The notes beneath the pieces are model-generated. The model searched no databases, was not told the origin of the DNA, and was given only the letters and a program-made list of their open reading frames with translations. Shown here piece by piece: positions 1-12,888 of a stretch of 64,000 bases of DNA; position 1 is the stretch's first letter, and each line of letters opens with the position of its first letter. This DNA comes from Conus ventricosus (lineage: Eukaryota; Mollusca; Gastropoda; Neogastropoda; Conidae), in NCBI GenBank assembly GCA_018398815.1, contig CM031600.1, positions 46,487,225-46,551,224 on the forward strand, read 5' to 3'. The position numbers and the translations under genes are program-made.

Positions 1-520
<520 letters not shown>

Positions 521-864
521 CTTAAAATCTGCTACGTGCACACACGTTATTGTGCTTTATCTTTCTTACCCTGCAACAATGCAATCAGTGTCAGCCCCAT
601 GTTACCAAAGGGTCTTTTACGTGCGCACATGAGGCCTCGATGTGATGATCGTCCCATCCAAACCAACAACAAACACTCAGACCACTAAAGGGGTCTAATG
701 AGCATTTTGATATCAATTAGATATCATTTTCAAAACGCTACGTAGGAGATTTACACCACGGACCTCGGAATCTCTCGATTGCTAGGTGTTAGCTGCCGGG
801 CCATCAACAGCTCCAGAGAGTTTGGACACACCGGAACACTGTTCTTCGTGCAACTCGATTCATT

Positions 865-3800
865 CCCCCCCCCCCCTTCCACCAGGACAATGTCCTTCAT
901 ATACCTGGGCACTATCCCCCCTTCCACCAGCACAATGTCCCTCATATACCTGGGCACTATCCCCCTTCCACCAGCACAATGTCCCTCATATACCTGGTCA
1001 CTATCCCCCCTTCCACCAGCACAATGTCCCTCATATACCTGGGCACTATCCCCCCTTCCACCAGCACAATGTCCCTCATATACCTGGGCACTATCCCCCC
1101 TTCCACCAGGACAATGTCCTTCATATACCTGGTCACTATTCCCACCCCCCCTTCCACCAGCACAATGTCCCTCATATACCTGGTCACTATTCCCCCCTTC
1201 CACCAGCACAATGTCCCTCATATACCTGGTCACTATCCCCCCCCCTTCCACCAGGACAATGTCCCTCATATACCTGGTCACTATTCCCCCCTTCCACCAG
1301 CACAATGTCCCTCATATACCTGGTCACTATCCCCCCCCCCTTCCACCAGGACAATGTCCCTCATATACCTGGTCACTATTCCCCCCTTCCACCAGCACAA
1401 TGTCCCTCATATACCTGGTCACTATTCCCCCCTTCCACCAGCACAATGTCCCTCATATACCTGGTCACTATTCCCCCCTTCCACCAGCACAATGTCCCTC
1501 ATATACCTGGTCACTATTCCCCCCTTCCACCAGCACAATGTCCCTCATATACCTGGTCACTATCCCCCCCCCTTCCACCAGGACAATGTCCCTCATATAC
1601 CTGGTCACTATTCCCCCCTTCCACCAGCACAATGTCCCTCATATACCTGGTCACTATCCCCCCCCCCTTCCACCAGGACAATGTCCCTCATATACCTGGT
1701 CACTATTCCCCCCTTCCACCAGCACAATGTCCCTCATATACCTGGTCACTATACCCCCTTCCACCAGCACAATGTCCCTCATATACCTGGTCACTATTCC
1801 CCCTTCCACCAGGACAATGTCCCTCATATACCTGGTCACTATTCCCCCCTTCCACCAGCACAATGTCCCTCATATACCTGGTCACTATCCCCCCCCCCCC
1901 TTCCACCAGGACAATGTCCCTCATATACCTGGTCACTATTCCCCCTTCCACCAGCACAATGTCCCTCATATACCTGGTCACTATTCCCCCTTCCACCAGC
2001 ACAATGTCCCTCATATACCTGGTCACTATTCCCCCTTCCACCAGGACAATGTCCCTCATATACCTGGTCACTATTCCCCCTTCCACCAGGACAATGTCCC
2101 TCATATACCTGGTCACTATCCCCCCTTCCACCAGGACAATGTCCCTCATATACCTGGGCACTATTCCCCTTCCACCAGGACAATGTCCCTCATATACCTG
2201 GTCACTATCCCCCCTTCCACCAGCACAATGTCCCTCATATACCTGGTCACTATACCCCCTTCCACCAGCACAATGTCCCTCATATACCTGGTCACTATTC
2301 CCCCTTCCACCAGGACAATGTCCCTCATATACCTGGTCACTATTCCCCCCTTCCACCAGGACAATGTCCCTCATATACCTGGTCACTATTCCCCCTTCCA
2401 CCAGGACAATGTCCCTCATATACCTGGTCACTATCCCCCTTCCACCAGCACAATGTCCCTCATATACCTGGGCACTATTCCCCCTTCCACCAGCACAATG
2501 TCCTTCATATACCTGGTCACTATTCCCCCTTCCACCAGGACAATGTCCCACATATACCTGGTCACTATTCCCCCTTCCACCAGGACAATGTCCCTCATAT
2601 ACCTGGTCACTATCCCCCCTTCCACCAGGACAATGTCCCTCATATACCTGGTCACTATTCCCCCTTCCACCAGGACAATGTCCCTCATATACCTGGTCAC
2701 TATCCCCCCCCTTCCACCAGGACAATGTCCCTCATATACCTGGTCACTATTCCCCCCTTCCACCAGCACAATGTCCCTCATATACCTGGGCACTATTCCC
2801 CCCTTCCACCAGCACAATGTCCCTCATATACCTGTCACTATTCCCCTTCCACCAGCACAATGTCCCTCATATACCTGGTCACTATTCCCCCTTCCACCAG
2901 GACAATGTCCCTCATATACCTGGTCACTATTCCCCCCTTCCACCAGCACAATGTCCTTCATATACCTGGGCACTATTCCCCCCTTCCACCAGGACAATGT
3001 CCTTCATATACCTGGTCACTATTCCCCCTTCCACCAGCACAATGTCCCTCATATACCTGGTCACTATTCCCCCTTCCACCAGGACAATGTCCCTCATATA
3101 CCTGGTCACTATTCCCCCCCCCTTCCACCAGCACAATGTCCCTCATATACCTGGTCACTATCCCCCCCCTTCCACCAGGACAATGTCCCTCATATACCTG
3201 GTCACTATTCCCCTTCCACCAGGACAATGTCCCTCATATACCTGGTCACTATCCCCCCTTCCACCAGCACAATGTCCCTCATATACCTGGTCACTATCCC
3301 CCCCCTTCCACCAGGACAATGTCCCTCATATACCTGGTCACTATTCCCCCCTTCCACCAGCACAATGTCCTTCATATACCTGGGCACTATTCCCCCTTCC
3401 ACCAGCACAATGTCCTTCATATACCTGGGCACTATTCCTCTTCCACCAGGACAATATTCCTCATATACCTGGTCACTATTCCCCTTCCACCAGGACAATG
3501 TCCCTCATATACCTGGTCACTATTCCCCCCTTCCACCAGGACAATGTCCCTCATATACCTGGTCACTATCCCCCTTCCACCAGCACAATGTCCCTCATAT
3601 ACCTGGTCACTATTCCCCCCTTCCACCAGGACAATGTCCCTCATATACCTGGTCACTATTCCCCCCTTCCACCAGGATAATGTCCCTCATATACCTGGTC
3701 ACTATTCCCCCTTCCACCAGGACAATGTCCCTCATATACCTGGTCACTATTCCCCCCTTCCACCAGGACAATGTCCCTCATATACCTGGGCACTATTCCC

Positions 3801-4060
3801 CCCTTCCACCAGGACAATGTCCCTCATATACGTGGTCACTATTCCCCTTCCACCAGCACAATGTCCCTCATATACCTGGTCACTATTCCCCACCCCCCTT
3901 CCACCAGCACAATGTCCCTCATATACCTGGTCACTATTCCCCCTTCCACCAGGACAATGTCCCTCATATACCTGGGCACGTTTCCCCCTTCCACCAGGAC
4001 AATGTCCCTCATATACCTGGGCACGTTTCCCCTCATCCACCAGCACAATGTCCTTCATCT
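865..4060. repeat. Minisatellite, about 44-46 bp unit, roughly 70 copies
   Basis: A tandem array with unit core TTCCACCAGSACAATGTCC, then CTCATATACCTGGTCACTAT and a variable run of C. Units differ mainly at two sites (CAGCACAATG or CAGGACAATG; CTGGGCACT or CTGGTCACT) and in C-run length (4 to 12). The GGAC-AAT-GTCC variant is an inverted repeat that could form a small hairpin in each unit. The unit is close to 15 codons and almost stop-free, which explains the very long open frames on both strands. C-run changes shift the frame freely, so a protein is unlikely. Diverged units continue to about 4150. Confidence 0.95.
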
Positions 4061-4404
4061 AACTTGGGGCTGTTCTCCATTCCTCTGGAACAATGTCCTT
4101 TGTATTCCGGCCAACTCTTCGCAGTTCACTGGGGACAATATCCCTGAAACTCGGGCGTGCAGAAACTTGAGTATGTAGATCACCATTTTGGTTGTGAACA
4201 AGTCGTAAAGAAGCGGAGAAAAGAGCCGTTTTACGGCCCCCCCCGCCGACAGGGGCATGAAAACCCAGTGTCAACCATAAAAAGCAATGGACACTGGACA
4301 AAGTGTCGCGCCTGCAAACTCCCGTCACCCCACCTCCCACCCCGGCCCGTGAGTTCCGCAAAGCGTATCGTCTTTTCGTCTCTTCTCTGCAGCAGTGCTT
4401 CTCA

Positions 4405-4507
4405 TATTGTTCTGTCTGTCTGTCGGTCGGTCGGTCGGTCTGTCGGTCGGTCGGTCTGTCTGTCGGTCTGTCTTTCTGTCTGTCTCTCTGACTCTGTCTC
4501 TGTCTCT

Positions 4508-4571
<64 letters not shown>
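4405..4571. repeat. Compound (TCTG/TCGG)n and (CT)n microsatellite
   Basis: Tetranucleotide TCTG/TCGG repeats run directly into a pure (CT)n tract. No coding signal. Confidence 0.95.
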
Positions 4572-4572
<1 letters not shown>

Positions 4573-4619
4573 GGTTGAATGACGAATTGTCCTGGAAAAG
4601 GGAACAATCATCCTGCACA

Positions 4620-5800
4620 ACAACGCATACAATTAATGAATGATCTACGTACAGATAGATACTTAACCATTTTCGTGATGTTTAGGAATTTGAGGACCGC
4701 TCTGAAAATCTGGAAGTAAACCATCAAATGACAGTAGAATACACATAAGATCTAAATACGATACAGAAACGTTCAAAAAATCTGAATATCTTCTAGGGAT
4801 CATCAATGAAAGTCAAAATAAAGTGTATATAAAAAAGTAGCATAATCGTTTTTCGTAAAGATGGTTTTGTCGCACAGCACCAATGTTGTCAGTTCAAGTA
4901 GCTATACGTACAAATATTTAATATGATTTTTTCCCACAAAGTGTAGCCTCTTATCCTCCCGTAAAAACCTGGCTGCGCAGGGTAAAAACGCGGTCGTCGT
5001 CATTTGAATATTACCATATTAATATGACTGTCTTTCAACTTTTTTCGTAAACTTTTTGATGCCAGAGTACATCTAGTGCTTCTATATGCATCAGAAATAT
5101 GGAGTGTAGACGGCAGCATCAAACATATAAAGTTCATTTGTTTGCATTGAAACGTTTTCTAGGTGTCACTGAACGTACTGCTGGTGCAATGATCTATGGA
5201 GATAGCGGGAGATTTGGTAGTATATAGATGAATGAGCCTACCAGAACAATCGTATCCCGAATCAAATCAGCACGGATATATGATAATCACTTCCCTTAAA
5301 AGCTTGTGTAATGTCATGACATTAGTTGAGGAGCAAGAAGAGCTCACATCCGGCTAGCTTTGTTTGGACTGGATCTGGATGTGTGTGGGAAAATCAAGCT
5401 GTTGAACAGTTACAGCAGACGTAGAATTAATTTGTGTAAAGATATTAGGAAAGAAGAAATCCATTCCAGTTCGTGTTGTCCGCTCCTTTCCGATCTTCAT
5501 CGTTATCTTTCACCACTTCAAAGAGTCAAATGCATTCAGTTATATATTCTTATCATCCTCGAAAAATTAGAAGGCAATATACCAATCTACAGCATTTCTT
5601 TACTTGGCTTTTAAATGAAGATAAGCATTTGTAAATAATTAGATGCGCAAATAACTCTGGTTATATGATGGCAGCATACATGAAATGTAATTCATGAATG
5701 CTAGTCCTTTTCGTTCTCAGCTGGTTACTATTGTCGTATCCTAAACATTTTAATTTTCATTCTATTTCAACTTTTTCAACTGCCACAGACCAGTTCATCA
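4620..5800. other. AT-rich unique sequence, no gene seen
   Basis: No open frame with recognisable protein content and no convincing exon boundaries were seen on either strand. Confidence 0.5.
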
Positions 5801-5804
5801 TTTC

Positions 5805-5904
5805 GAAAGAGAGGGGGACAGTTACTGCCAAGGACATAGACAAACAAGGTGTCTTGTCCTGTACTTTGTCTATGCCCTTGGCGGTAACTAACCCCCTCTC
5901 TTTC
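5805..5904. repeat. 40-bp inverted repeat (hairpin) within a dispersed repeat family
   Basis: Arms 5805-5844 and 5865-5904 are inverted complements at 36 of 40 positions around a 20-nt loop. The right arm and the following ~80 bp (CGGTAACTAACC ... TTTCTAAATTTTGCTTC) recur at 47388-47487 and more weakly at 19830-19900. At those two sites the left arm is replaced by a hammerhead-like motif. Confidence 0.85.
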
Positions 5905-5999
5905 TAAATTTTGCTTCATTTTTCGCCGACAGTCACTCCGTTTTGAAACAATTCATCATTGTTCAGCTATTTGTTAATGCTGGAATTCTAAACGAATAA

Positions 6000-6011
6000 G
6001 CCATCCTCTCT

Positions 6012-6063
<52 letters not shown>

Positions 6064-6239
6064 GTTTTTTTCTTCTTCATTTTTTCCCTTGATTTAAATC
6101 TCATTGCATAATTCAGCTTAGCAAGGACAGCTTGGAAGTATACGTCTGCCTAAAATCTCAATCCTTAATAGAATAAAGGTTTTCCGAGTTCTGAGTTCTC
6201 TCTCTCTCCGAATTCTGAGTTCTCTGTCTGTCTGTCTGC

Positions 6240-6316
<77 letters not shown>

Positions 6317-6525
6317 TGTCGTCTCCTCTTGGTCGTCGCTGCTCGTCACACACAGACACAAACACAGTCTCCTCACTCTTCTTCCCAGCCCTTCTCCCCC
6401 ATTAATACATGCATCGCACACGCGCTCAGGTCCATCAAAGACTGGACAACAACCAATGGGGGCTGGAGACTGGAGGGTTGGAGGGATCGGGAGCGGAGGT
6501 GCGGTGGGGGGGGGGGGGTGGGGAT
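6000..6525. repeat. (CT)n microsatellites and poly-G tract
   Basis: (CT)n at about 6005-6063 and 6225-6318 with TCTG interruptions, then a G-run near 6504-6518. Low-complexity sequence; the open frames across it are artefacts. Confidence 0.9.
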
Positions 6526-6924
6526 TAGGACGGGGGAAAGGGGAGGAGGGGTACCCCACATTTCCCAGCATTCCTGATACCTCTGGCCTCCAGAAGCAGA
6601 ACCAGCCACAAGAGACATCGTGGAGTCAGTAAGGAATGACTGGACAGACACGGGACGGTCAGTACACGTGGACAGATCAGTTTCTGGAATTATGCTGTTC
6701 ATCTAAATCAAGAATGAACTCTGGCAAGGCCGTTGTTCGGAACTGATTTCGTGGTGGCTGCACTTAACTCTTGTGACGTATGCAACTGTTTAGTTTGTGC
6801 ATGATGGACGCTGGGAAGGAGTGTGAGATCTTTATCAACATCACTGGAGGTGAGAGGGTCAGGTAGAGTGTGTAGAGTGTGGGTCTTTAAACATACATAA
6901 ACATAAACTCAAACTTTAAAGGCA

Positions 6925-7035
6925 CAGTCGTGTGTATGTGTGTGTGTAAGAGCGCCGCGCGCGGTGTGTGTGTTTTGTATGTGCGTGTGTGTGTGTGGTG
7001 TGCGTGTGTGTGTGTGGGGTGTGTGTGTGTGTTTG
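6925..7035. repeat. (GT)n-rich tract
   Basis: Imperfect GT repeats lie about 200 bp upstream of the first exon of the Tctex1-type gene. Confidence 0.85.
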
Positions 7036-7223
7036 ATGTTCCGGTATGCTGCCCAAAGAATGCTCGGATCCCTACATCTTTCTCTCTGTTAAACTTCATT
7101 TCCTTCGCTGTGTTCAGACTGAGCGGCCGACAGCTTACACTTGTTTTCCTTGACTGTGTCGTTGTTCACATTATACATGTTTTGTGACTGGCCTGTTCCA
7201 GTGATCACAAATTCTCTGCAACG

Positions 7224-7470
7224 ATGAACGCGGCACAGTCCCTTCGGAGGCAGTCCGTCATGGAGCTGGGTCCTGGAGGGGCAGCACCCTCGTCGTCCTC
7301 CTCCACAGCGGCAGGAGCGGGGACAGGAAGCGCCATCGCCGTCCTTCCTCCTCACGATTGGTGCTTCATCGCAGCAGAGCCGACGTCCTTCCATGGCCGT
7401 CAACAACGTCACGGCGCCGTCTGTGGTCCTCAGCGGGGCCTATGAGAACTGCTACAGGGTCAGCCCGTAC
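7224..7470 (+). CDS. Tctex1-type dynein light chain, 5' coding exon (start uncertain)
   Basis: The exon ends in a frame reading VTAPSVVLSGAYENCYRVSP, followed by TAC and donor GTGTGG at 7471. In the Tctex1-domain family a 'YENTY'-like motif immediately precedes the domain, and phase 0 here joins in frame to the exon at 8464. The ATG at 7224 (context AACGATGAA) opens a Ser/Ala-rich N-terminus (MNAAQSLRRQSVMELG), but that frame stops at 7445 and is not the frame of the YENCY motif. Either a single-base indel lies around 7330-7390, or translation starts at the in-frame ATG at 7394. The variable N-terminus is typical of the family. Start confidence is low; the 3' boundary is good. Confidence 0.7.
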
Positions 7471-7794
7471 GTGTGGCTGTTGTTGTCATGGCGCTTCCTG
7501 TCCTGTTGTGAATGTGTTGAACTGGCCAGTTGTTGCTTCCTCCAGGTCATACTGTGTCTGAAGAGCCACTAATGAGAAGTTTCCCCCAGTTCACTGTTGG
7601 TGTTTTATTGTGTATGTGGTTAAATGGCCTACTGTTTAAGCCTCCAGTCCTCACCCCATGTCTCGCTTCACGGGTCCTTCATTTGCATGTGTTTAAATGG
7701 CCCATCGCTCTGTCCCTCACTTCTTGGTTCCACACTGTTTATTGTGCACGTATTTGAATAGTGTACTGTTTTCGTGCCTGTTCTTGGTTCTACT

Positions 7795-8047
7795 GTACCG
7801 GTATTGCACCATGTTTAAATAGCCCACTATTTGCCATACAAAGCTGTCCGGTATTGCAACATGTTTAAATAGCCCATATTTACCTCAAAGCTGTCCGGTA
7901 TTGCACACATGTTTAAATAGCCACTATTTAGCCATACAAGCTGTCGCGAATTGCACACATGTTTAAATAGCCCACTATTAGCATACAAAGCTGTCCGGTA
8001 TTGCACACATGTTTAAATAGCCCACTATTTAGCCATACAAAGCTTTT
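7795..8047. repeat. Minisatellite, about 50 bp unit, 5 copies (intronic)
   Basis: Five imperfect copies of a unit containing GTCCGGTATTGCACACATG, TTTAAATAGCCCACTATTT and GCCATACAAAGCT, inside the intron between the two Tctex1 exons. Confidence 0.9.
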
Positions 8048-8463
8048 TACAACAACCATTGGCCCACAGTACCTTCACTGACTGACATCAGGATTTTACC
8101 ATCCTCGTCATTGTTCACTTTCCTGGTGATTAATCTCACGCTTCCATCACCGTTCTACAAGCATTTTCCCGCTCAGTTTTATGATTCTTCATCGCCTAGA
8201 CTCGACTTCAGCTATCTCTATTCTTTACTTGCGTGTGTATCTGACAAGGTGGTAAAAATCTTAACGGCTGTCATGCATATAGGATTACAAAACGAAAAGG
8301 TCAGAACTGTTTTTTCGTCTGTTGAGTCGATGAGGACCACTTCTGTCATCTTGGGGTTGAGGCGGTAAGATGATTTGTGGATCTAGGCAAGTAAAATTAA
8401 GATGAAAGCGTATCTACAAAGCGAGCACAGCCATTGCGTCACGACAGCCGCTGTCTGTTTCAG

Positions 8464-8787
8464 GAGAAACCTTTTTGTGCTGTGGCAGCGAGGAGAGTGC
8501 TGCGTGAGGTGATGGAGGACATGCTGGACGGCCGGCAGTACGACCACACCCACTGCCGCCAGCTCACCACCTCCCTGGCCGACGCCATCAAAAAACGCGT
8601 GAAGGAACTGGGTCACCCACGCTACAAACTTGTGACGAACGTTGCCATTGGTCAGGCCCAGCATGCCAGCATAGCCTTCTCCAGCCGATGCGTATGGAAC
8701 GACAGTTTTGACTCGTTCGCGGAATACACATACCAAAACGGCTCTCTGTACGCTGTGGGTCTGGTGCACGCGCTGTATTGCGATTGA
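8464..8787 (+). CDS. Tctex1-domain dynein light chain, terminal coding exon
   Basis: The acceptor TGTTTCAG at 8456-8463 opens 107 codons ending in TGA at 8785-8787. The frame begins EKPFCAVAARRVLREVME and continues through a complete Tctex1 domain. Diagnostic segments are CRQLTTSLADAIKKRVKEL, then PRYKLVTNVAIGQ, then SRCVWNDSFDSFAEYTYQNG and the C-terminal SLYAVGLVHALY, matching the family pattern 'PRYK..V...IGQ', 'SRC.WD...D..' and 'S.FA...V.A.Y'. Proteins of this family (DYNLT/TCTEX1D) dimerise and link the dynein intermediate chain to cargo, or act in axonemal and ciliary dyneins. Which paralogue this is cannot be decided here. The frame is intact, and no polyadenylation site was identified. 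Confidence 0.92.
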   Translation, partial: EKPFCAVAARRVLREVMEDMLDGRQYDHTHCRQLTTSLADAIKKRVKELGHPRYKLVTNVAIGQAQHASIAFSSRCVWNDSFDSFAEYTYQNGSLYAVGLVHALYCD

Positions 8788-10140
8788 CAAAGAGACAGTG
8801 GTGTTTTGGTCCCGATAACAAACTCTTTCAAGCGGCGAGTGTGTGTAAGAATGCTCAATAATCTGCTTGAATGAGGAATGCCGTGACGCGATAAACTTTT
8901 CTCACCTGCAATGCAGCAGTCACATGAAAACGGCTGGAGACATGGCCTTTTTCCTGCGTGTTGTCATTGCTGCGTTTGCAGTGGTGGTCATGCCAGGTTT
9001 TAGCAGGGTGAGGATAATCTGACCTGTTACTAGTTATCTTGAGAATAAATCTCATTAAGGGTCAGTGATACACATTTCAAATCACCAGCACGCTTTACCT
9101 GTTATCAAAAACGTAATTTAATACGGTTGAGGGTTTCCAGTGGCGATGGATTTTTGAGTGGTGATGTTAGCCTCCCACGACAATAGTGACAGTTAGACCA
9201 TAAAGTAATAAGGACATTCCATAAATACTGTGTTCGTTTTCCAAGTGGCGAGTTTGGCCCATTTAATATAAGTGGTCAGTTTTAGCCCATTAAATAATAA
9301 GTGATCACTTTTAGCCCATTAAATTATAAGTGCAGTTTTAGCCCATTAAATAATAAGTGATCAGTTTTAGCCCATTAAATAATAAGTGGTCAGATAGGGC
9401 AGACACACAATTCATGGCGTTTGATTTTCCGCTGGGTGGCTTCTTTAAAAACTGCTCTCGAAAGATGTCCCTTGAAGAAGGAATTTGATCTCAAATGTTT
9501 GACAAGAATCGATAATCATTTGGGACGGAGCGAGCAAGCATCAAAGAAACGCGCTAAAATTACAGATAAATTACGTAACGCACATGAAATGTGTCATGCC
9601 TCGTATATCTTATCTTGCTGTACGGCATGACAGCCGATCAGAGAGGGAAGGTTAGAGCTGCTGGCCGGGCCAATCAGATTCAACCTTGCAGCGTACTACA
9701 ATGTGATTGGGGGTCTTTAATGGGCACGAGTTCAGAACAAATAGATCTGTGTATACATGCATGCATCTTGTGCCGTACATTCGTCGATGAAATTCCATGA
9801 TATGACAACATTCACTAGGATGCATGTAAGTGTGATGAAAATGCCCAGAATCGAGCCTGGCGCTTGATAAATGTTATCATCGTTGTAACTGTCGTAGTGG
9901 TAATTTGTAAATAATCCTTGTTACTCTGTGATTAATCTGCTTTTGTCCCAGTGTGGTCATTAAATTGGAGTCAGGCCTGAAGACGGACCTGGATGTTGTG
10001 GTGTAGGAGGAGGACCTGGCAGAACCTTTCAATGGGCGGTTGGAAACGTCCACTTTCGCCCAGCAGGTTTTCCACGCGTGGATTTCTGCCGAGCGCGTTC
10101 TGTGCTTTTGCCGAGGGTTGAGTCTAGTCTGAGGATCAAT
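8788..10140. other. Intergenic sequence with a short minisatellite
   Basis: No gene recognised. About 9235-9395 holds five or six copies of a ~32-bp unit with core TTTTAGCCCATTAAATAATA. Confidence 0.7.
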
Positions 10141-10147
10141 AATAATA

Positions 10148-10156
10148 AAAAAAAAA

Positions 10157-10187
<31 letters not shown>
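10148..10187. repeat. Poly-A/poly-G tract
   Basis: An A-run is followed by about 31 consecutive G. The length is probably inaccurate in the assembly. Confidence 0.9.
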
Positions 10188-10459
10188 CTGATGGGATGGC
10201 AGTGAGTGGGTTTGCTTGTTGGCCACCCTAACCGCAGCACATATCGTGGATTTGAGAAAGTCTGTCATGACTAGCTACCTGTCTGATCATTGAGTGCTCG
10301 GTAGGTGATCATTTCTCTCCTGGCGTTCACCTCGGCCCTGACCTTTATGGACAACGAAACTCGTGTTGTCTCTACTTCAAGGGGTGGGACTTGAGTTTTA
10401 AATGGCCATTTTATATGACTGAACAGAGAAAAGAAAACAATAAAAAGAGAGGTGGTGGT

Positions 10460-10509
10460 GTGTGTGGGGTGTGCGTGCGTGCGTGGTGCGTGCGTGGGGG
10501 GGCGGCGTG

Positions 10510-10588
<79 letters not shown>
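10460..10588. repeat. (GT)n/(GA)n microsatellite
   Basis: GT-rich then GA-rich repeat. The protein translations of it are artefacts. Confidence 0.95.
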
Positions 10589-10591
<3 letters not shown>

Positions 10592-10599
10592 TTGGTGAC

Positions 10600-11940
10600 A
10601 ACCAATTTTCCTCCAGGTTGAAAACTACGTCCCGTCGGCAAAAGCCCACAAGTCGAAAGTCCATGTTTCCGAGTGGGCTCGCGCTGTCCGGATATTTAAT
10701 ATTTTAGGTCAATCTGGCGAAAGAAATGGAAGATTTCATGGTAGCAGGGCGTGGTTCCTGGCTGCTACGCCATGTCTACAGCCAGACCTGCAAGCCGTTC
10801 GTGATGTCAGGTCCTTAGGCTCAGTCCAGCCCGGTGTCACCATCCAACAGAACGACGCACGGACCCAGGGTTCGGCCTCCCAGGGGAGCCCTCAGCATAG
10901 CACCCGGAGATTTCCTACACGCTCTCGAGAGTCGACTCCTTCCGCGGGTTGAGTGAAAGCTCCAGTCAGTGAACAGTGCCGTTTCCCACGGCCACTGGCT
11001 CCAGTTTTGTCCGGTGCTCCCATGTACACGTGCACAGCAGTGCCCGTAAGGCGAACTCTGCAAGGTCCACGTGAGGGGCAAGAGGGGATGATGACCTCGT
11101 CCTTCAGCTGAGGTCGGTGATGTGGCCGCGAATGGCTGTGTATACCTGTTTGTTGCCGAAGACGTTGATGGCGATCTGTTGAGCGCCAGAGCACCGCTGT
11201 CTCCATGAAGCCAAACGAGGCGGCGCTCTCGAGTTTTGTGACGTCACCTGCAGCGTTCTGCTGCACATGGGCACGCTCGTTTCTGCTGGCACCACGACAA
11301 TGCAATTATTGTTTTCAGTTTGGGAGGGGGGCGGGGGGTGTAAGGAGGTGGTATCCTGCGTGTGCTTACTCACAGAGGCACCATTAAACACCTGCGAACT
11401 GGCTCAACAGCATTGCGGTGTCTCGTCCGGTGACCCGCCTCCTGGCGACATGCTTGATATTGTTCCCCGTGGACTACAGGTTTTGTTGAAGTCTGTGAAT
11501 GGCTGAGGTGTATACACTAAATTAGCCGTGAATTGCATGCTTGCACGTGTGTGTGTGTGTGCATTCAACTACATCACCTACCCTTTGTTTCAGTTACACG
11601 AAAACAGAATCATATTTGTATCCCCATATTGTACACCCAGTTGTTGCTTCCCCTTCACCCCCCCCACCCCACCCTATTATCAAGGCCTGAGGCCGTTCTA
11701 CATAGCCTACTTTATTCAGTAAGCTTCTGAATATCTTTACACACACACACACACATGTATATATATATATATATATATTGGATTATAAACAAAGCTTGCT
11801 CCTATGTATTAGATTGTAGAAATAAGGGAGATAAGCATTCATATTTGCAGTGGTAGATAATTCTGCCTAACTAACAGTATGTGCTTGAGTGGGTGAATGG
11901 GGAAAAATAAAATAAATGCTTTTCAAAATGAGCTTTCTGC
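10600..11940. other. Unassigned sequence, moderately GC-rich
   Basis: Open frames of up to 137 codons exist on the minus strand (10892-11305), but they switch frame without splice signals and resemble no family I recognise. (CA)n and (TA)n occur at about 11740-11780. No gene is called. Confidence 0.5.
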
Positions 11941-11994
11941 AAGCTTATAGTCTCCAATGGGGAGACAACCTCCAATAGGGAGAAAAACTCACTA

Positions 11995-12008
11995 ACATAT
12001 AACTCCTG
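11995..12008. repeat. Left copy of 14-bp direct repeat flanking the hammerhead array
   Basis: ACATATAACTCCTG here is repeated exactly at 16159-16172 on the other side of the tandem array. It reads as a target-site duplication of an inserted ~4.15-kb element. Confidence 0.75.
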
Positions 12009-12220
12009 TTGCTGAATAATTAAATAGTGGGAGAAAACAAGTGCAGGTCAACAATTCTTCAGTCATTATAGTAATGACTTGGCAAAGATTTGAATTTATT
12101 AAAAAAAAAAAAAATTAAAGATGAAAAAAAATGGGGGAATATATTATAAATATGAGAAACCCTTCACTAGCAGCCTGAGGGAACCATCGTACTCCCCTTC
12201 GAAGGCAGATCTATTTGTAT

Positions 12221-12275
12221 TGCCTGCTCCTAGGCCTTTCGTCCGCTGGATTTGGACTCATCAGGGAGACACGGC
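12221..12275 (-). ncRNA. Hammerhead ribozyme, array unit 1 (variant stem II)
   Basis: On the minus strand: core CTGATGA, stem II arms GTCC/GGAC with a one-base insertion and substitution relative to the other units, then GAAA, mini stem III and stem I arms CTCC/GGAG. Stem II is shortened from five to four pairs, so this copy may be the least active. Confidence 0.8.
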
Positions 12276-12888
12276 TGATTGTGTCTGTGCTCTTGGTGTC
12301 AAATAGAGACACACCAAAGTCCATAATTCTGTGGTGTTCTCATCACCAAGGGCTCAAAAAAGAATCCAACAGCACCCCCAAAGCAGCCAGCGAAGGGTAG
12401 TAAATGGAACAAAAGGAAAATGTGGAGAGGAAAAAAGTGCTTAAAAACTAAAAGCATTATGCAAACAGTATAAAATGTAGGGGACAATCTTTGAGCCTAT
12501 GCTTGAGGATCCATTCAAGGATGCAAGGGAGATCAAAAGATATGGAACAGTGTGAGTGGTCAGCTCTGCTGTTCAATAACCCAAGCATTGTGAGTGGCTA
12601 AGAAATGTACAGAACAACCTTTACTTGGATCTCCTAAGAGATGCAATCTCCCACTGATTGACCAAACATCATATTGCTGAATAATTAAATAGTGGGAGAA
12701 AACAAGTGCAGGTCAACAATTCTTCAGTCATTATAGTAATGACTTGGCAAAGATTTGAATTTATTAAAAAAAAAAAAAAAATTAAAGATGAAAAAAAATG
12801 GGGGGAATATATTATAAATATGAGAAACCCTTCACTAGCAGCCTGAGGGAACCATCGTACTCCCCTTCGAAGGCAGATCTATTTGTAT

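Noticed and set aside
740..860. Possible tRNA-derived SINE head on the minus strand
   Set aside because: GGCCCGGCAGCTAACACC looks vaguely tRNA-like, but no full A/B-box pair with correct spacing, and no cloverleaf, can be drawn.
779..4147. Very long open frames (up to 1122 codons) on + and several on -
   Set aside because: They are translations of the 44-bp minisatellite. The unit is about 15 codons and stop-free, the frame shifts with every C-run change, and all frames on both strands are open, so nothing points to a protein.
10892..11305. 137-codon minus-strand open frame
   Set aside because: No recognisable domain or splice context; neighbouring frames are equally open. Not enough support for a gene.
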